Source: Selaginella tamariscina (lineage: Eukaryota; Streptophyta; Lycopodiopsida; Selaginellales; Selaginellaceae). Taken from it: a stretch of DNA of 64,000 bases. The notes beneath the pieces were generated by a model, which saw nothing but the letters and a program-made list of their open reading frames with translations, was not told the DNA's origin and searched no databases. The position numbers and the translations under genes were made by a program. Positions within the stretch are counted from its first letter, which is position 1, and every line of letters starts with the position of its first letter. Of the stretch, positions 36,680-48,317 are shown one piece after another. The stretch spans positions 62,001 through 126,000 of the forward strand of contig PUQB01000425.1 of NCBI GenBank assembly GCA_003024785.1, in the 5' to 3' direction.

Positions 36680-39600
36680 CACCGATGGGAGCGTACATCT
36701 CCACAACTTCTCCATCTCTAGGCCAGACTGGAACAATGCCAGGTTTACCAAGCTTCAACAGTGCCTTTGGCAGTTCAGCTATTCTTGTCTCCATTGCAAT
36801 CTTATATCCTGGTCTCTTACCATCACGACAAGGCAGCACACATATTTCTCTAAGTATCTTGGACACTGGTAGAATGCTGCTATAATCAAATCCTTCAACT
36901 TCTTTGTGCAGAATTCTCATCCCGGTAGCAGCGTCAACCTCAACCTCTCCATCCACTACACTATACCGCATGTACTCACCTGCAAAGAACATAACCGTCC
37001 CTGTACAAATGTTTGCTGTGAATACAAACTCCAGCTTCGCAATGTACTCAAGCAAATTGTCTGGAGCTTCAACAACAATGTAGTCCCCCTCACTAAAGAC
37101 CGTGTCAGCTACAAGTACTGATGAGTACCTTTCTATGGTCTTAGATGACAACTCATATCTAAACGCTGCTAAAGCTTCTTCTTCCTCCTTTGATACATGT
37201 CTCTTGGTAGACCTTCCAATGGCTATACCTTTGCTAACGAACTCATCCCAGCATGTGTGTTTGCTAAACAGACGTATGTTCTTTGCTAAAGTTTGTGTTG
37301 GAACGCATATGTAACCATCTACAAAGACATGTATGTTACATTTATAACTTCTCAATGTAAACAAATTTACCTGGAGCTCCTCCTTTGCAATATAATGCAA
37401 CAAGCTTTTCCCATCGCGTAGTAGGAAGTAATCCATCACAGTCAATAGATTTCAAGTTCATTAACTTTGTAAAAAAGGTTCTGCAAAATGTTTTAATATA
37501 TAATCTTTAAAAAAACAATGAAAGCATACCTTTGTAATGCTCTGGTGAAGGATATTTCCATTTCTTTTTGGTTTGTGCAGATACGATTCACTGTAGCAAA
37601 GAAGCGTTCAAATCGGTAGCACCATAACAAGTCATGATGACCAAATCGCTCAACATCTAACAACATGTGAGCTGCTCCAACCATATGCTGGACAATAGAT
37701 TTGTTGTCTCCAAAAGCAATATTTGATCTAACATGCCATGAAAAAAGAAGAGTCCTTGCAGTTGATATTGTTTCTTCATTCCAGCCATGAGTTCTACTGT
37801 AATCATAGAATAATTTTGTTATGGCTGATAGCACCTGCATACATATTATTTTCAGTTTAAGTACATGCAACACATATTTACATACCTGTAAAATGTCCCA
37901 TAGAGCAGGATTTACAAGTCCTTCCAAAACATAGAGGCTATAGACAGCACTGAAAGTCTGGTGTTCATCTCCTTTCCAGTTACCTGGTCTGCATGTAGGA
38001 TTTTCAGGAGCACGTTTCTTACGGAGGTAAGGTGTTCTATGCTCCAAAGCAGTCTCCAACCTGGTTGTTAAAATTCTTTTAGAAGTCTGTGAAGAGATCT
38101 CTTCCCAGCAACTTTCATGTGCCTTCTTTAGAACTCCCAGAGCTAAGTGATGCATTACGTCTATAGTAACATCACCAACAATCTTGAAAGCCTGTGTAGT
38201 GACCAAACCATATAATTCTGTTGATCCACGTACACCTGTCTCTCTTTGTGTCTCTTCTCCTTTGTTCCTTTTTTAGACAACTTTCATAATCAGCTTGAGT
38301 GCGAAGAGGATCTGGTTCTCTAGTCTTTAACCACACATCCTCAAACTTACCTCCATTTTCACAACGTACATGACAATATCGGCAAGGTCAATGCCTATTG
38401 TATAAGATTAAAAAAGAAAAAGTTTGGAAAGTGAAAATGTACCTTGTGACAGTTTTGTAATATCACATTGAGCCGGATGGTCTCCAACAACAGCAAGTGT
38501 CAATACGCGTAAGTTGAAAGATCTATCAAGTTGCAAGCCGGGGACATCAATTGCATACTGAACTGGAGTTCCTTCGACAAACAAATCATTCAACTCCGCA
38601 ACTAGAAGTTGTAGATAAAGATCGTACTTGTCAGGACCATCTGGAAGATCTTCAGTTGTAAATAACATAATTGGTAGAACCATGTGTTTAACCTCTGGAA
38701 TAGCGTTCTTACCACCATTTACCACCTGAATGTTCAAAGACATGGTGCTCCTTGTTCTCGTACTTGTGGCCTGAAACTTGTCCGAATGAATGATCACGGC
38801 AAGGTTTCTGGGATCACCCTCTGCGTATGCCCCAGAGTACATAAAGATGTTACCACAGATAGAGCAAGTCATGCTTCCATTCTCTGAACGTGTAGCAACA
38901 ACGTTGTGTTCATTGGCCAGCAGTGGAACATTGTCTTGCAGGTGGGACATTGTTGTGGAAGTTTCCACTGTGCACCTGGAGTGAAAAACGATTGATACTC
39001 ACGCCACTTGCTACCATGCCAAAACTCTTGCATTTTTGAAGGTTGCTCATGCGTATGTTTTCCAAGCCAATCCTTTCTCTCTCGCCATGGCTGTAGGAAA
39101 CTCCAAGCTACTGTTCTTGTTGACACTAGCATTTGAAGCCTAGCTGCAAGAGGGATGTACATGAACTGCTTTGCATCCTTGCGGATGTTTAAACATGAAG
39201 CACATGACACCCGGTTTGCTTTAGTGACTTGAGCTTCATCGTCTTTAATTTTTGGAAATATATATGGTTTGTCATCCTTATGGTAACACATTGCATATCT
39301 GTCAACCTCTGGAGCTCCCAAGTCTCGGCAAAGCGTTTCATAGTCTTCACACTAGTTGGAACCTTATGACCATTCAACTTCCCTGACCAGTTGTTTAACG
39401 AAGCTATCTTTGATGCAAGTCCATCTTCTTTAAAAAGCAGTTTGTAGACTTCATTAGCTAATGCTTCAGGTGCTCTGTGTTGTTCAAACAAACTTGCAAG
39501 GTCAAGAATAGAGAATAAAACATCATTCACGCAATCCTTTCTGTGGATGCAACTGTATCAAAATCTGGATCATCAAATGGATTTTGTACTGCAATTTGTT

Positions 39601-40017
39601 GTGGCAATGGCTCCATACACACCTCAACATGCATGTCGTCATCTATTTCATTCTCCCTTGTATTTGGCAATGTTTCTTGTGTTTCTTCGTTGTAAATGGA
39701 ACCTGTGGTTTTTTTTGTAAGGCACCCCCTGTTTGCTGATTGAAGTATTTTTCTTTTAACATCCGCGCAACCAAATGCTGCCCATATCCTGTTCTAGAGT
39801 ATTGCACCCCACCTAGTTCAGGATTTCTAGCTTTACAAAGTTGACATCTACAAATCCTGTAAACATTTGTAAACCTTTTTCTTGAAGATGCTACATGCAA
39901 CAATTGCTTGTCGCGCTTTCTATGATAATCCCTTGTTGGTCTAGGAACCAATTTATAGCCACATTCCTCACTTCGACACAACTTGCATTGACAAATTACC
40001 TTGTTCGCAGGTGCCAT
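36680..40017 (-). CDS. CACTA transposase, Tnp2 family (tnpD-type)
   Basis: It starts at ATG 40,017 (MAPANKVICQCKLCRSEECG) with a Cys-rich putative zinc-binding head, paired CxxC motifs and basic residues. Next is a Tnp2 N-terminal region (PTSVKTMKRFAETWEL, VSCASCLNIRKDAKQFMYIP, AWSFLQPWRERKDWLG), then the core: AEGDPRNLAVIIHSDKFQAT, LTLAVVGDHPAQCDITKL (first catalytic Asp, family DxPA motif), CRYCHVRCENGG (zinc pair) and VGDVTIDVMHHLALGV (second Asp, DVMH). A DUF4218-like segment follows (CYRFERFFATVNRICTNQ). Introns are visible near 38,400-38,442, 37,827-37,886 and 37,325-37,372. The C-terminal part (36,680-37,445) has FSEGDYIVVEAPDN and is of unknown fold. Single-base frame changes near 39,712 (an A8 run), 39,550, 39,318 and about 38,980 interrupt it. 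It would cut and join the element ends. Confidence 0.75.
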
Positions 40018-40319
40018 ACCTAAAAACCTAACATAACTAAAAGATATATGTAAATAATAAACTTAGAACTAAAACATAATACTCAAATAAGTAACAAATA
40101 CAAGCCCTATTTAAAAAACATATCAGATTAAAAATAACATGTTATTTTATCTTGTTTACACTTCCATACTCCCAAATCACATATTATTTGTTATAAATAA
40201 TAACAATAACAGTTAAACAAAAAATAATTTCTCTCACCTCTTGTTACAATCACAAATTATAAATGTTATTTTCAAATATAACTTCTTGCTGTTATTTTTA
40301 GAATGGGGTCCCCGTGCAA

Positions 40320-41004
40320 GTACACCAAGTAGTAATATCTCTTACGTACACACAAAGTATATATAACACACACACTCACGCAGGAGATTACCCCGTAGTT
40401 GGACTCTATCTGTACAAACCACTGCCATATGAAAACGAGTAACAATAGAATGACTTCTTCGACATGTGCAAGACGTGTGCAAGCAAATTTCTCATGCTTA
40501 TAGTTTTATGATTTTTCAACGCTCGTTCTAGGGCTTTTCATATATTATCATGTAAATGTAATATTTAATATATAAATTATATTTATATATAGTACATGGT
40601 TTAGCTGGTTCAATTATAAAACTTTAGCAATGTGATGTTTATTGAATATATTGCTCCATTTATTTTGAAAAGGAAAAAAGGAACATCAACATTTAATTGA
40701 AAATCAACAATAATCAACAATAAATTACGGGCTATGTACATGCCAATGTATACATATACACTGTAATTACACACACACATGTGTATACTATATTTATACA
40801 TTCTTACACGGACGTGTTAGATCACCATAGGAAAAATTAGAGTTACTTTAGATAATTATAATAAAATCTGTTTTAAAATATAATATCACTTTTGTAGCTG
40901 GATTTACCCAGACCGTTGATTGGCAAGGGATGCCCTATCTAAGGATATGAGCTCTATATAACATAAACATACATGATACACATGCACACGCACAAACACA
41001 CACA

Positions 41005-41060
<56 letters not shown>

Positions 41061-41340
41061 CAATTTACTCTAATCATGATATGATTCCTCGTTCTATCGT
41101 GCAAGAATGGCAAATATTTCTCTTGTTCTATACTCAACTTGTAAATCATTCCTCAAACGACGCCATATCGTGCTCTTACAAATCATTTAAAAACATTTTT
41201 TTATAATTATTATTTATTAATTTACCAAATACTATATCATTATAGAATAAACGTACCATATAAAGCGAGTATAATTATAATATATCATTGTCCTCCAATA
41301 GTGTTGAAGATTATTCTTAGGATAATCCGACTGGATCCAA
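40320..41340. repeat. LRR-gene 5' region, unit copy 3, right part
   Basis: Continues the block interrupted by the CACTA element and matches 15,128-16,200. It holds (CA)n at 40,985-41,004, (TA)n at 41,007-41,038 and (GA)n at 41,039-41,060. No gene. Confidence 0.65.
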
Positions 41341-41626
41341 CCTAACACTAATTTGGTTCTCGTCTCAAGTTATAAGATAACATCTCTCTCTTATATATAA
41401 TTTATTATTTTGATAACTATCGTTATAACATTAGGCATGGCAGATATACATGTGTATGTATATTATATTACATACTTTCAATTTCAGGTCGCTTGCAATG
41501 AGCTGACATTGAAAAGGGGACGGTTGTGGTTTGTAAATTGGAAACTTGTTTAGTGGAAGTTTACCTGATCTTAGTAATTGGAGGAACATGTGGGCTTTGT
41601 ATCTTCAACTAAATAACTTCTCAGGT

Positions 41627-41627
<1 letters not shown>

Positions 41628-41684
<57 letters not shown>

Positions 41685-41900
41685 AGAGAGGGGGAGGGAA
41701 GAGAGAGAGAGACAACTTATGGTGTATTATCAGTTATATATGTTGTTTATATGCAATAACTAACACATCCCATGAGATGCATATGTTATATATATATGAC
41801 ATGGTAACATGTAAGATAAGCTTTCGTCTCTCTCTCTCTCTTCTCTCTCTTCTCTCTCTCTCTCTCCTCACCACACACAACACACACACACACACACACG
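41628..41900. repeat. Microsatellite cluster (GT)n (GA)n ... (TC)n (CA)n
   Basis: (GT)n at 41,626-41,650 runs into (GA)n to about 41,713. Sixty to a hundred bases on, (TC)n at 41,828-41,868 runs into (CA)n at 41,870-41,899. The two halves are near reverse complements, so the intron can fold into a long hairpin. The first half is the uninterrupted counterpart of the Gypsy 1 target. Confidence 0.85.
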
Positions 41901-42798
41901 TGTTTGTGTTTATTTATTATTATTAGTTAACAGGTGGACTTCCTGCAAGCATATCAGATATGGTACACTTATGGAGACTAAGCTTTTCACATAGTAACTT
42001 CGAAGGGACTGTTCCATCTTTACTCTCACAGAGGCTTCTTACATTGAGACTTTAATGTTTTAGACAACTAGTTAACTGGTGAGATTCCGGTATCATTACG
42101 CAGATTTCCTGCCAACTCGTTTCTTCAGAATCCATTCCTATGTGGCAGTCGTTTATGCACCTTTTATAATATACGATACAGTTTATTATATATCATGTAT
42201 ATAGAAAGCATAATATAAAACATTGTATCCTATGTATAAGTGTAACTTGTTATGTCTTCATATGGTTATCAACGTGTGAAACTAGGATATACTTTGATCA
42301 AGTTATAGAATAACATCTCTCTCTCCTATATATAATTTATTATTGTGATAACTATCGTTATTGTTCTGTAGTCCCCCTACAACAATATTTCAAGTACAGT
42401 ACCAGCCACCCCAAGTCCTAAACCCAGCAATACAGTAAGTTGTATACAAATACATAGTACAACCGTATGTACACAAAATGATAACACATACATGTGTATG
42501 GCTATATGCATAAACATTGACATGTTGTATGCTAAATATATTTAAGTTTTAAATTAAAGGTTAAAATAATATAAATAGAATAAAAATAATGCCATGTCAT
42601 TAATTATTACTACCACTATGCTTTTTCATTACAATTTTAACTAGTTATTATACAGAGGGTTTTTACATATATATTATACATACATATGTAATAAATGTGC
42701 ACCTACTCAATATTTTTAATTAAAAAATATATTAAATTTTCAACTTTTCATTGTTATTTTTTTATAGAATTATTAATTGTAATTTGCTAGTGTCTCTC

Positions 42799-42806
<8 letters not shown>

Positions 42807-42838
<32 letters not shown>
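42807..42838. repeat. (TA)n microsatellite
   Basis: An uninterrupted TA run in the AT-rich 3' portion of LRR copy 3. Shorter TA runs lie at 42,928-42,940 and 43,137-43,152. Confidence 0.9.
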
Positions 42839-42839
<1 letters not shown>

Positions 42840-44258
42840 CACACATGTGAGTGTGTTGAGAGAAAGAAAGATCTTTCAGTTATTACATACTTCATATATA
42901 ATATATTATATGTATAAATAATACATATATATATATATAATTATATACTCACATACATATATATGTATGCTTATTTATACATAAGAATTGTTTATTTTAA
43001 TTATTTATTGATTATATTTATAAAGAAATTTCTCATATGTATTTATGTTATATAAAAAAAGACTCTTCAGAGATCTGCATATTATCTGCAATAATTATGT
43101 TTTTTTACAAAATAAGTATATCAAATATATGTGTTTATATATATATATATAATATTCTTACATGTAATGAGTGATATTTTGCTAAATCTTATTTTCTTTA
43201 TTTTAAAGTTCTAATTTATCTGTTTTTCATTAATTATTTTGAAAGTTAAAAACAGCAAAACATAATTTCATTAATCTTGATACATATGTCATTCAATTAT
43301 GCTCGGTATTTATATATATAGGTAAAATTGCTCAGTTATTTGGGTATCACCGAAAAAGTCATGTAACCGTCACATAGGTGCTATGTAGATTATAAATTAT
43401 AAATAAACAACAAGTCAAAAATTAAATCCATAATAGAATAAATAATTTCTTTTACTTTGATTAATTGAGACAATTAACCACTCGCTAATACAAAGTGGGC
43501 CTTAGTTTCATATTTATTATATATAAGTCTATTCAGAGATTTACGTTATATATTATTTATAATTAAACTAGGTTGAGAGCCAATTAATTCATTAGGAACT
43601 TCTGGCAAGTGATAGATTTTTATTTTATTAATTAGTTACTTAATTAACTATTATTATTCAAGTAGATAGCACAACAGGTAGATTTGATACTTTATATATA
43701 GCGCATAGTTTATACAGTAAATGTAAATTATATAGTTTATCTAGCCTATATCTGTGTGTGGCACATAAACGTATATTCTGTATGCATCTGTTTATGTAAA
43801 TAGAACATGTTCGTATGCGTATTAAATAAACACACAAGCATACATAAGATCTTGATTGGACATATGCAATAATATAAGGGCCAAATAACATAACTAGTGA
43901 AAATTGGGTATTAGACTTTAAAAATAAATAATCACCGTACCAGTGGAAAGTGGGTCTTAGACTTTTAAAGAAAGAACTTTAAGAAAAGAAATAACCGCCC
44001 AATGAAAAGTGGGTCCTAGACTTTAAGAAAAAAAAAAGTAAAAGATCTTGAACAGTAGCTTTGAAATTTAGATTTGGACATTGAACAGTGCTTTGAGATT
44101 CAACAGTAGCTTTGAAGTTTAAATTGGGATATAGTCGAGAGGTAATTAAACTTATTGAAAATTTCACATCAGTGATAATCAGTAGGTTTTATTGCAACAA
44201 TTTGTCTCTCATCAGAGTGTTTTGTTACATTCTCTCATTTTGCAAATTCATTAATCAC

Positions 44259-46557
44259 ATGGTGCTCCACATTTCAGAAGGTAATATATCCATAATTTAA
44301 TTACTCATATATAACATTTATATTTACTAAGAGTAACCACTCTTCAGATCTGTTGGCATTGGACCGTGCAAGCAATGTAAGCTTGGCGAAGGACTTGCTT
44401 GGTGGTGATAATGTCAAAACAAAGATATTTGGTATGGGGTGACACGGTTCTTCATGTTGCCAGCACGAGTTAGGTGATACTGCCAAGTTTGCAACTGATA
44501 ATCTCCACAATACAGTCCACCAGGAAATAGAGATCAATCCGAGGATATCCCTCCTGTTCTTTTCCAATCCGGTTAAAGCCTATTGTAAAGCAAACAGAGA
44601 TACGGGTGAACTAGAAGAATTTACCTGGCGGTGCAGCTTGACGAAACAGGGATCGTACGACAAAGTGCTCCACAGTTTACAAGCTTACATACACACCTCG
44701 ACCTCATCAAATCGATGACTGGGACCAACATAACCACGTTGAAGTCGTACGACGCCTATTCTTCCATATTTTTGTTTTGACCTTATCACCACCGAGCAAG
44801 TCCTTCAACCAGATGCAGTTGGCCGCATACGGTTGTTTTGAGGAAAGATGTGGAGATGCTTATGACTTTCTGGAGGATCAACTTGAGGATGTGATTTTCA
44901 GAGGGGACGATGAAAACATGACAGTTCTACATCACGCTGCCAAGATTGGTAATTTAAGGGCTATCGAGATCTTCCTCTATAAATTTCACGATCAAGCCAA
45001 AGATGAAATTCTTCAAACAGATAAGTCTGGTAGAACAGTCCTTTATTTGGCTGCTACAGGTGAGGAATGTCTAGGTTGAGTGATGACTATGAAATTCATC
45101 GTGAGAAAGACATTTATGTTAACATAATCCTTCTTACAGCTGTTAGGAATGGTGGTGTTAGCATTCTGGAGTTTCTCTTAGAGAGACTAGGAGATGAAGG
45201 TTCTAAAGATGCAAACCAGCAGAAAAACAAGGACGACAGCAATGTTTCTTCATGTAGCTGCCTACCATGGAGAGAAGGATATTCTCTTAGTATTGCTTGG
45301 CAAGTTTGGCAAGTTTGGAAACGAAGCATAGCGTGTGATATGTGAGAAGGATTCTGAAGGTGACACAGTGCTTCATAAATTTGTTCACGATGGTCAGCTT
45401 GACATTATAAGGTTGCAACGTCTAAGCTAGGTCGTCAAGCAATCAATGAGAAAAATAGGTAGGGAGAGACAGTTCTTCATGTAGCCTTTATGCTCGTAGC
45501 GTTGACATTGTAAATTTAATCTTATGAAAGCTAGGTGGACATGCCTGAGATTAAATGTATAGAAGCTAACTGGACATGCCCGAGATGGAATACTTGAGGA
45601 AGAAATCTCAGGTAAAACGGTACTTCATAAGCAATTGAAATATTCAATACGCTCATGAATAAGCTTGTGACAGAGCAAAAGAAGAGATTCTTAAGAAAGA
45701 TAAACGAAATCAACCCTTTTTTCTTCTTCGTGCAGCTGTACGTGGTGGCAAACATTTTTAAAATGTTGACTACACCATTTAGAAATGATGCTCATAAGAT
45801 TACTTTACAGATATCTTGACAAGGGTTGCCTCTGCACATTGCTTGTGAAGTAAGAAACAAGTATTTGGTGGAGGCTTTGCTCCATCAAAATACTGAAGAA
45901 GCTGTCAAAATCAAAGATATTATGGCACCTGACGAATTGTTCATAGGTAACACTGCTCTTCATGCAGCTGCAATTGGAGGAGATCTTTATATTTTTTAAA
46001 CAACTGTTGGATGTGGTTGGTTCATCATGCAACGACGTCAACAAAGTTAAAAATTGACCTTTAGATCACTACGAGCTGGTTCAATATTTAATTAAGAAAA
46101 AGGTGATAATGCAGGCGTGACACCATTGCATTTTGCAGCTCGAAGTGCAACTCAAGGTCTCATAAGTGATTCACTTGGAACCGACTACAATGTCAACAAG
46201 CTAATGGGCTTGGCTAGTCTCAGTCCTTTACATTATGCAGCATGGAATGCCAACCCATCTGCTATTGACTGGTTACTAGAAAAGAACAACAAGGACCGAT
46301 TCGATTTGGAAGTAAAAGACAGTGAAAAAATTGGCCCCTTGGTTCTGGTCAGTTCTAGGTCATCGCCCTGACAACAAGGAACGTTCTTTTTGGGTATTGA
46401 ATCCATTTACAGATGACATCCAAAGTTGCTTGAAGATCATTTGAATCTCGATGACAGACTTTTGGATCTTGCAGTGCGCTGAGATTCGTCTGCCTATGGT
46501 AATGCTACCACATCTTCAAAACTTGCAGATGAGCTACAAAAGTTAAACATTTGTGCA
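44259..46557 (+). pseudogene. Ankyrin gene copy 3, 5' part
   Basis: An ATG at 44,259 (MVLHISE) with the same first-exon donor (GGTAATA) and acceptor as copy 2 begins the gene. Ankyrin units follow, for example MTVLHHAAKIGNLRAIEIFL, SGRTVLYLAATG, SPLHYAAWNANPSAIDWLLE and MTPLHFAARSATQGLI. A roughly 240-base block at about 44,490-44,750 has no counterpart in copy 2. Frameshifts and small deletions are numerous. The gene is cut at 46,557 by Gypsy 2 and resumes at 51,446. Confidence 0.75.
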
Positions 46558-46915
46558 TGTAAGGAAGTAGACTATGTAATGGACTCATAACTGTTAAATG
46601 GAATATTCAAGAATATACTAATGACAGGTGAAGGTACACAGTAAATAATAAATATACACAGTAAATAAATATAATATAGAGTCCATAACATAAAAGGATA
46701 TAGGCTTATGATATAAAAAGAGACAAAAGTATTTAGGGTGATCACGGTCTTAGGATGAGCTGGGTACTAGTGAAAAGTATTGTATTAGTGTGTTAAGCAC
46801 ACGATATTGTAAGTCTGCATATTGCTCGGGGAGAACACCACGTGTTTTTTGATTGGGAGGTTTGAGTTGGCAGATCTTGTGTGTGTGTCCATACACGTGT
46901 GTTAGGAGCGTTACA
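46558..46915 (+). repeat. 5' LTR of Gypsy 2
   Basis: TG...CA-ended. TATAAAA occurs at about 46,712 (TGATATAAAAAG). It is 46 bp longer than the 3' LTR, mainly through a duplicated CACAGTAAATA tract near 46,637-46,670. Confidence 0.9.
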
Positions 46916-46917
46916 AT

Positions 46918-46930
46918 TGGTATCGGAGCC
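46918..46930 (+). other. Primer binding site of Gypsy 2
   Basis: TGGTATCGGAGCC follows the LTR by two bases. It differs from the usual Met-tRNA PBS (TGGTATCAGAGCC) by one transition. Confidence 0.85.
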
Positions 46931-46938
46931 ACACGATC

Positions 46939-47960
46939 ATGAGCGACAACCCTGTGGTTGTGCTTGGAGTGATTGAAGCAGAGAAAGGTGAAGAAATTAA
47001 TATGAAAATCGAACATGAAGAAGGGAACAATTCTATTTCGGAGTATGAGTGAACTGATGAAGCTTTTATTGCTGAATTTGCTCGTGTTAAATCCACTTTG
47101 GAGACACTTGTGAAAGATGTTCATGAGGGTCTTGATTTTTTTTGTGATGAGTTACGAGGGTTATCAGAAGTTCGTGGTTTTAAGGGTTCCTCTTCCAAAC
47201 ATTTTGAAAAAAGGCTTGTGCGTCGAGTTTTGATGGCCGTGGCAAGCCAGTGATAGCTATTGCTTGGCTAGATAATGCTGAAAAGCTAGTGGAATTGCAA
47301 GGCCTTACGTTAGATGAAGCTTTTCATGCAGTGACTTTTGCCTTGACATGAGATGCACTCAAGTGGTGGCATCATGTGAGTGTAAAAAGAGGAAAAAGTG
47401 GTCGATTGGTGAACTCACTTGAGGAGTTTAAGAAGTTATTTTCTTCTGAATACTCTCCTGCTAATGGTTCTAAGGTGGCACTGCTAGCACTACATAAGTG
47501 CACACAGCAAAATAGCTTGGATAGCTACATCAAAGAAATGACTGATTATTTCTTAAAGACTGTTTTACCAGTGGAAGTCCAAAAGACGTACTTTTTGGAT
47601 GGATTGGCAAGTCCAATTATGAAATCTCAGTTGGAGGTTGCTGACTCTATTGATGTGGACCTCGAGGAGATGTTTAAAAAGGCAAGGAATATTGATATTT
47701 CCTTAGCAAGGAGCATCGTGAATATAAAAGTTATGGACGTTCTTATCGTGATAAGGGACGGTTTGATCGTCGTCGTCACCACCCTTATGATAAAAAAAGG
47801 GGTTTTGTAAGTAATAATCCATATGACAAAAAGGAGAATTTAAAAAAAATTCAAATATACATGTCAAGTCTTATCAAGCCACTTAAGTGTGGTGACACTA
47901 CACATGTGGTTAGAGATTGCCCCCTTAGGAAGAGTGTATCCATTAAGGGTAGTCCTAAAA
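46939..47960 (+). pseudogene. Gypsy 2 gag
   Basis: A retrotransposon gag capsid core lies at 47,376-47,700 (LEEFKKLFSSEYSPANGSK; LDSYIKEMTDYF; YFLDGLASPIMKSQLEV). A defective zinc knuckle follows at about 47,880-47,930 (KCGDTTHVVRDC, lacking one of the first Cys). In-frame TGA codons occur at about 47,050 and 47,349. Confidence 0.8.
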
Positions 47961-48054
47961 AGCTTTCTGATACAGCTAAACAAGTGTTGGGAAAACTCTT
48001 TGGTCCAGAAGAACCAGTCATTGTGCTTATGGCTCAACTTCTGTAAGTGTATTA

Positions 48055-48300
48055 TTGGGTTCTGATAATTGGGTTTCATGGAACTTTGTTAATCATTTAA
48101 AGTTACCAGTGAAAACTACAAATTCATATTATATTGAAGGGGCTGTTATAGATCCACAAGAGCATCATGGTATAGTTACTATACCATTAACTGTAGAGGG
48201 CATTACAGTGAAGGAGGACTTTTTGTGGCTAACTTGAATCAGTATGATATCATCTTTGGCATGCCTTGGTTTAAGAAGATGACACAAGTAATTGATTAGA
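48055..48300 (+). pseudogene. Gypsy 2 protease region
   Basis: A retropepsin-like strand pattern is seen (LLGSDNWVSWNFVNHLKLPV; IVTIPLTVEGITVKEDFLW; then YDIIFGMPWFKK in another frame). The catalytic DSGA is not preserved (SDNWVS). Confidence 0.55.
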
Positions 48301-48317
48301 ATACTTATGAAGTTTCC

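Larger units (their letters stand above)
33325..40316 (-). mobile_element. CACTA (En/Spm) DNA transposon, 6,992 bp
   Basis: The element begins CACTTAAGGG and ends CCCCGTG (CAC...GTG), and is flanked on both sides by CAA (33,322-33,324 and 40,317-40,319), the 3-bp target duplication expected of CACTA elements. The paralogous empty site at about 15,125 reads GGATACCAAGTACACC with a single CAA, which fixes both boundaries. The terminal inverted repeats are imperfect: the right end inverted reads CACGGGGACCCCATT, and a related GGGACCCCAAA lies 30 bases inside the left end. It carries two genes, both on the minus strand: a Tnp2-type transposase on the right and a TNP1/Transposase_23-type protein on the left. 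Confidence 0.9.
41368..43870 (+). pseudogene. Scrambled LRR receptor-like gene (copy 3)
   Basis: Segments are out of order relative to copy 2: 41,368-41,432 matches about 27,675-27,738; 41,433-41,540 matches about 29,525-29,638; 41,541-41,630 matches about 17,660-17,745; then 41,640-42,540 follows the order of 27,101-27,960. The coding pieces are CNELTLKRGRLWFVN, FSGSLPDLSNWRNMWALYLQ, LTGGLPASISDMV, LTGEIPVSL, SFLQNPFLCGS (Cys kept, unlike copy 2) and the Pro-rich stalk exon near 42,372-42,430. The rest (42,540-43,870) is AT-rich intron-like DNA. It cannot encode a receptor. Confidence 0.7.

Noticed and set aside
34728..37314. Plus-strand open frames across the CACTA genes
   Set aside because: They are antisense shadows of the minus-strand exons.
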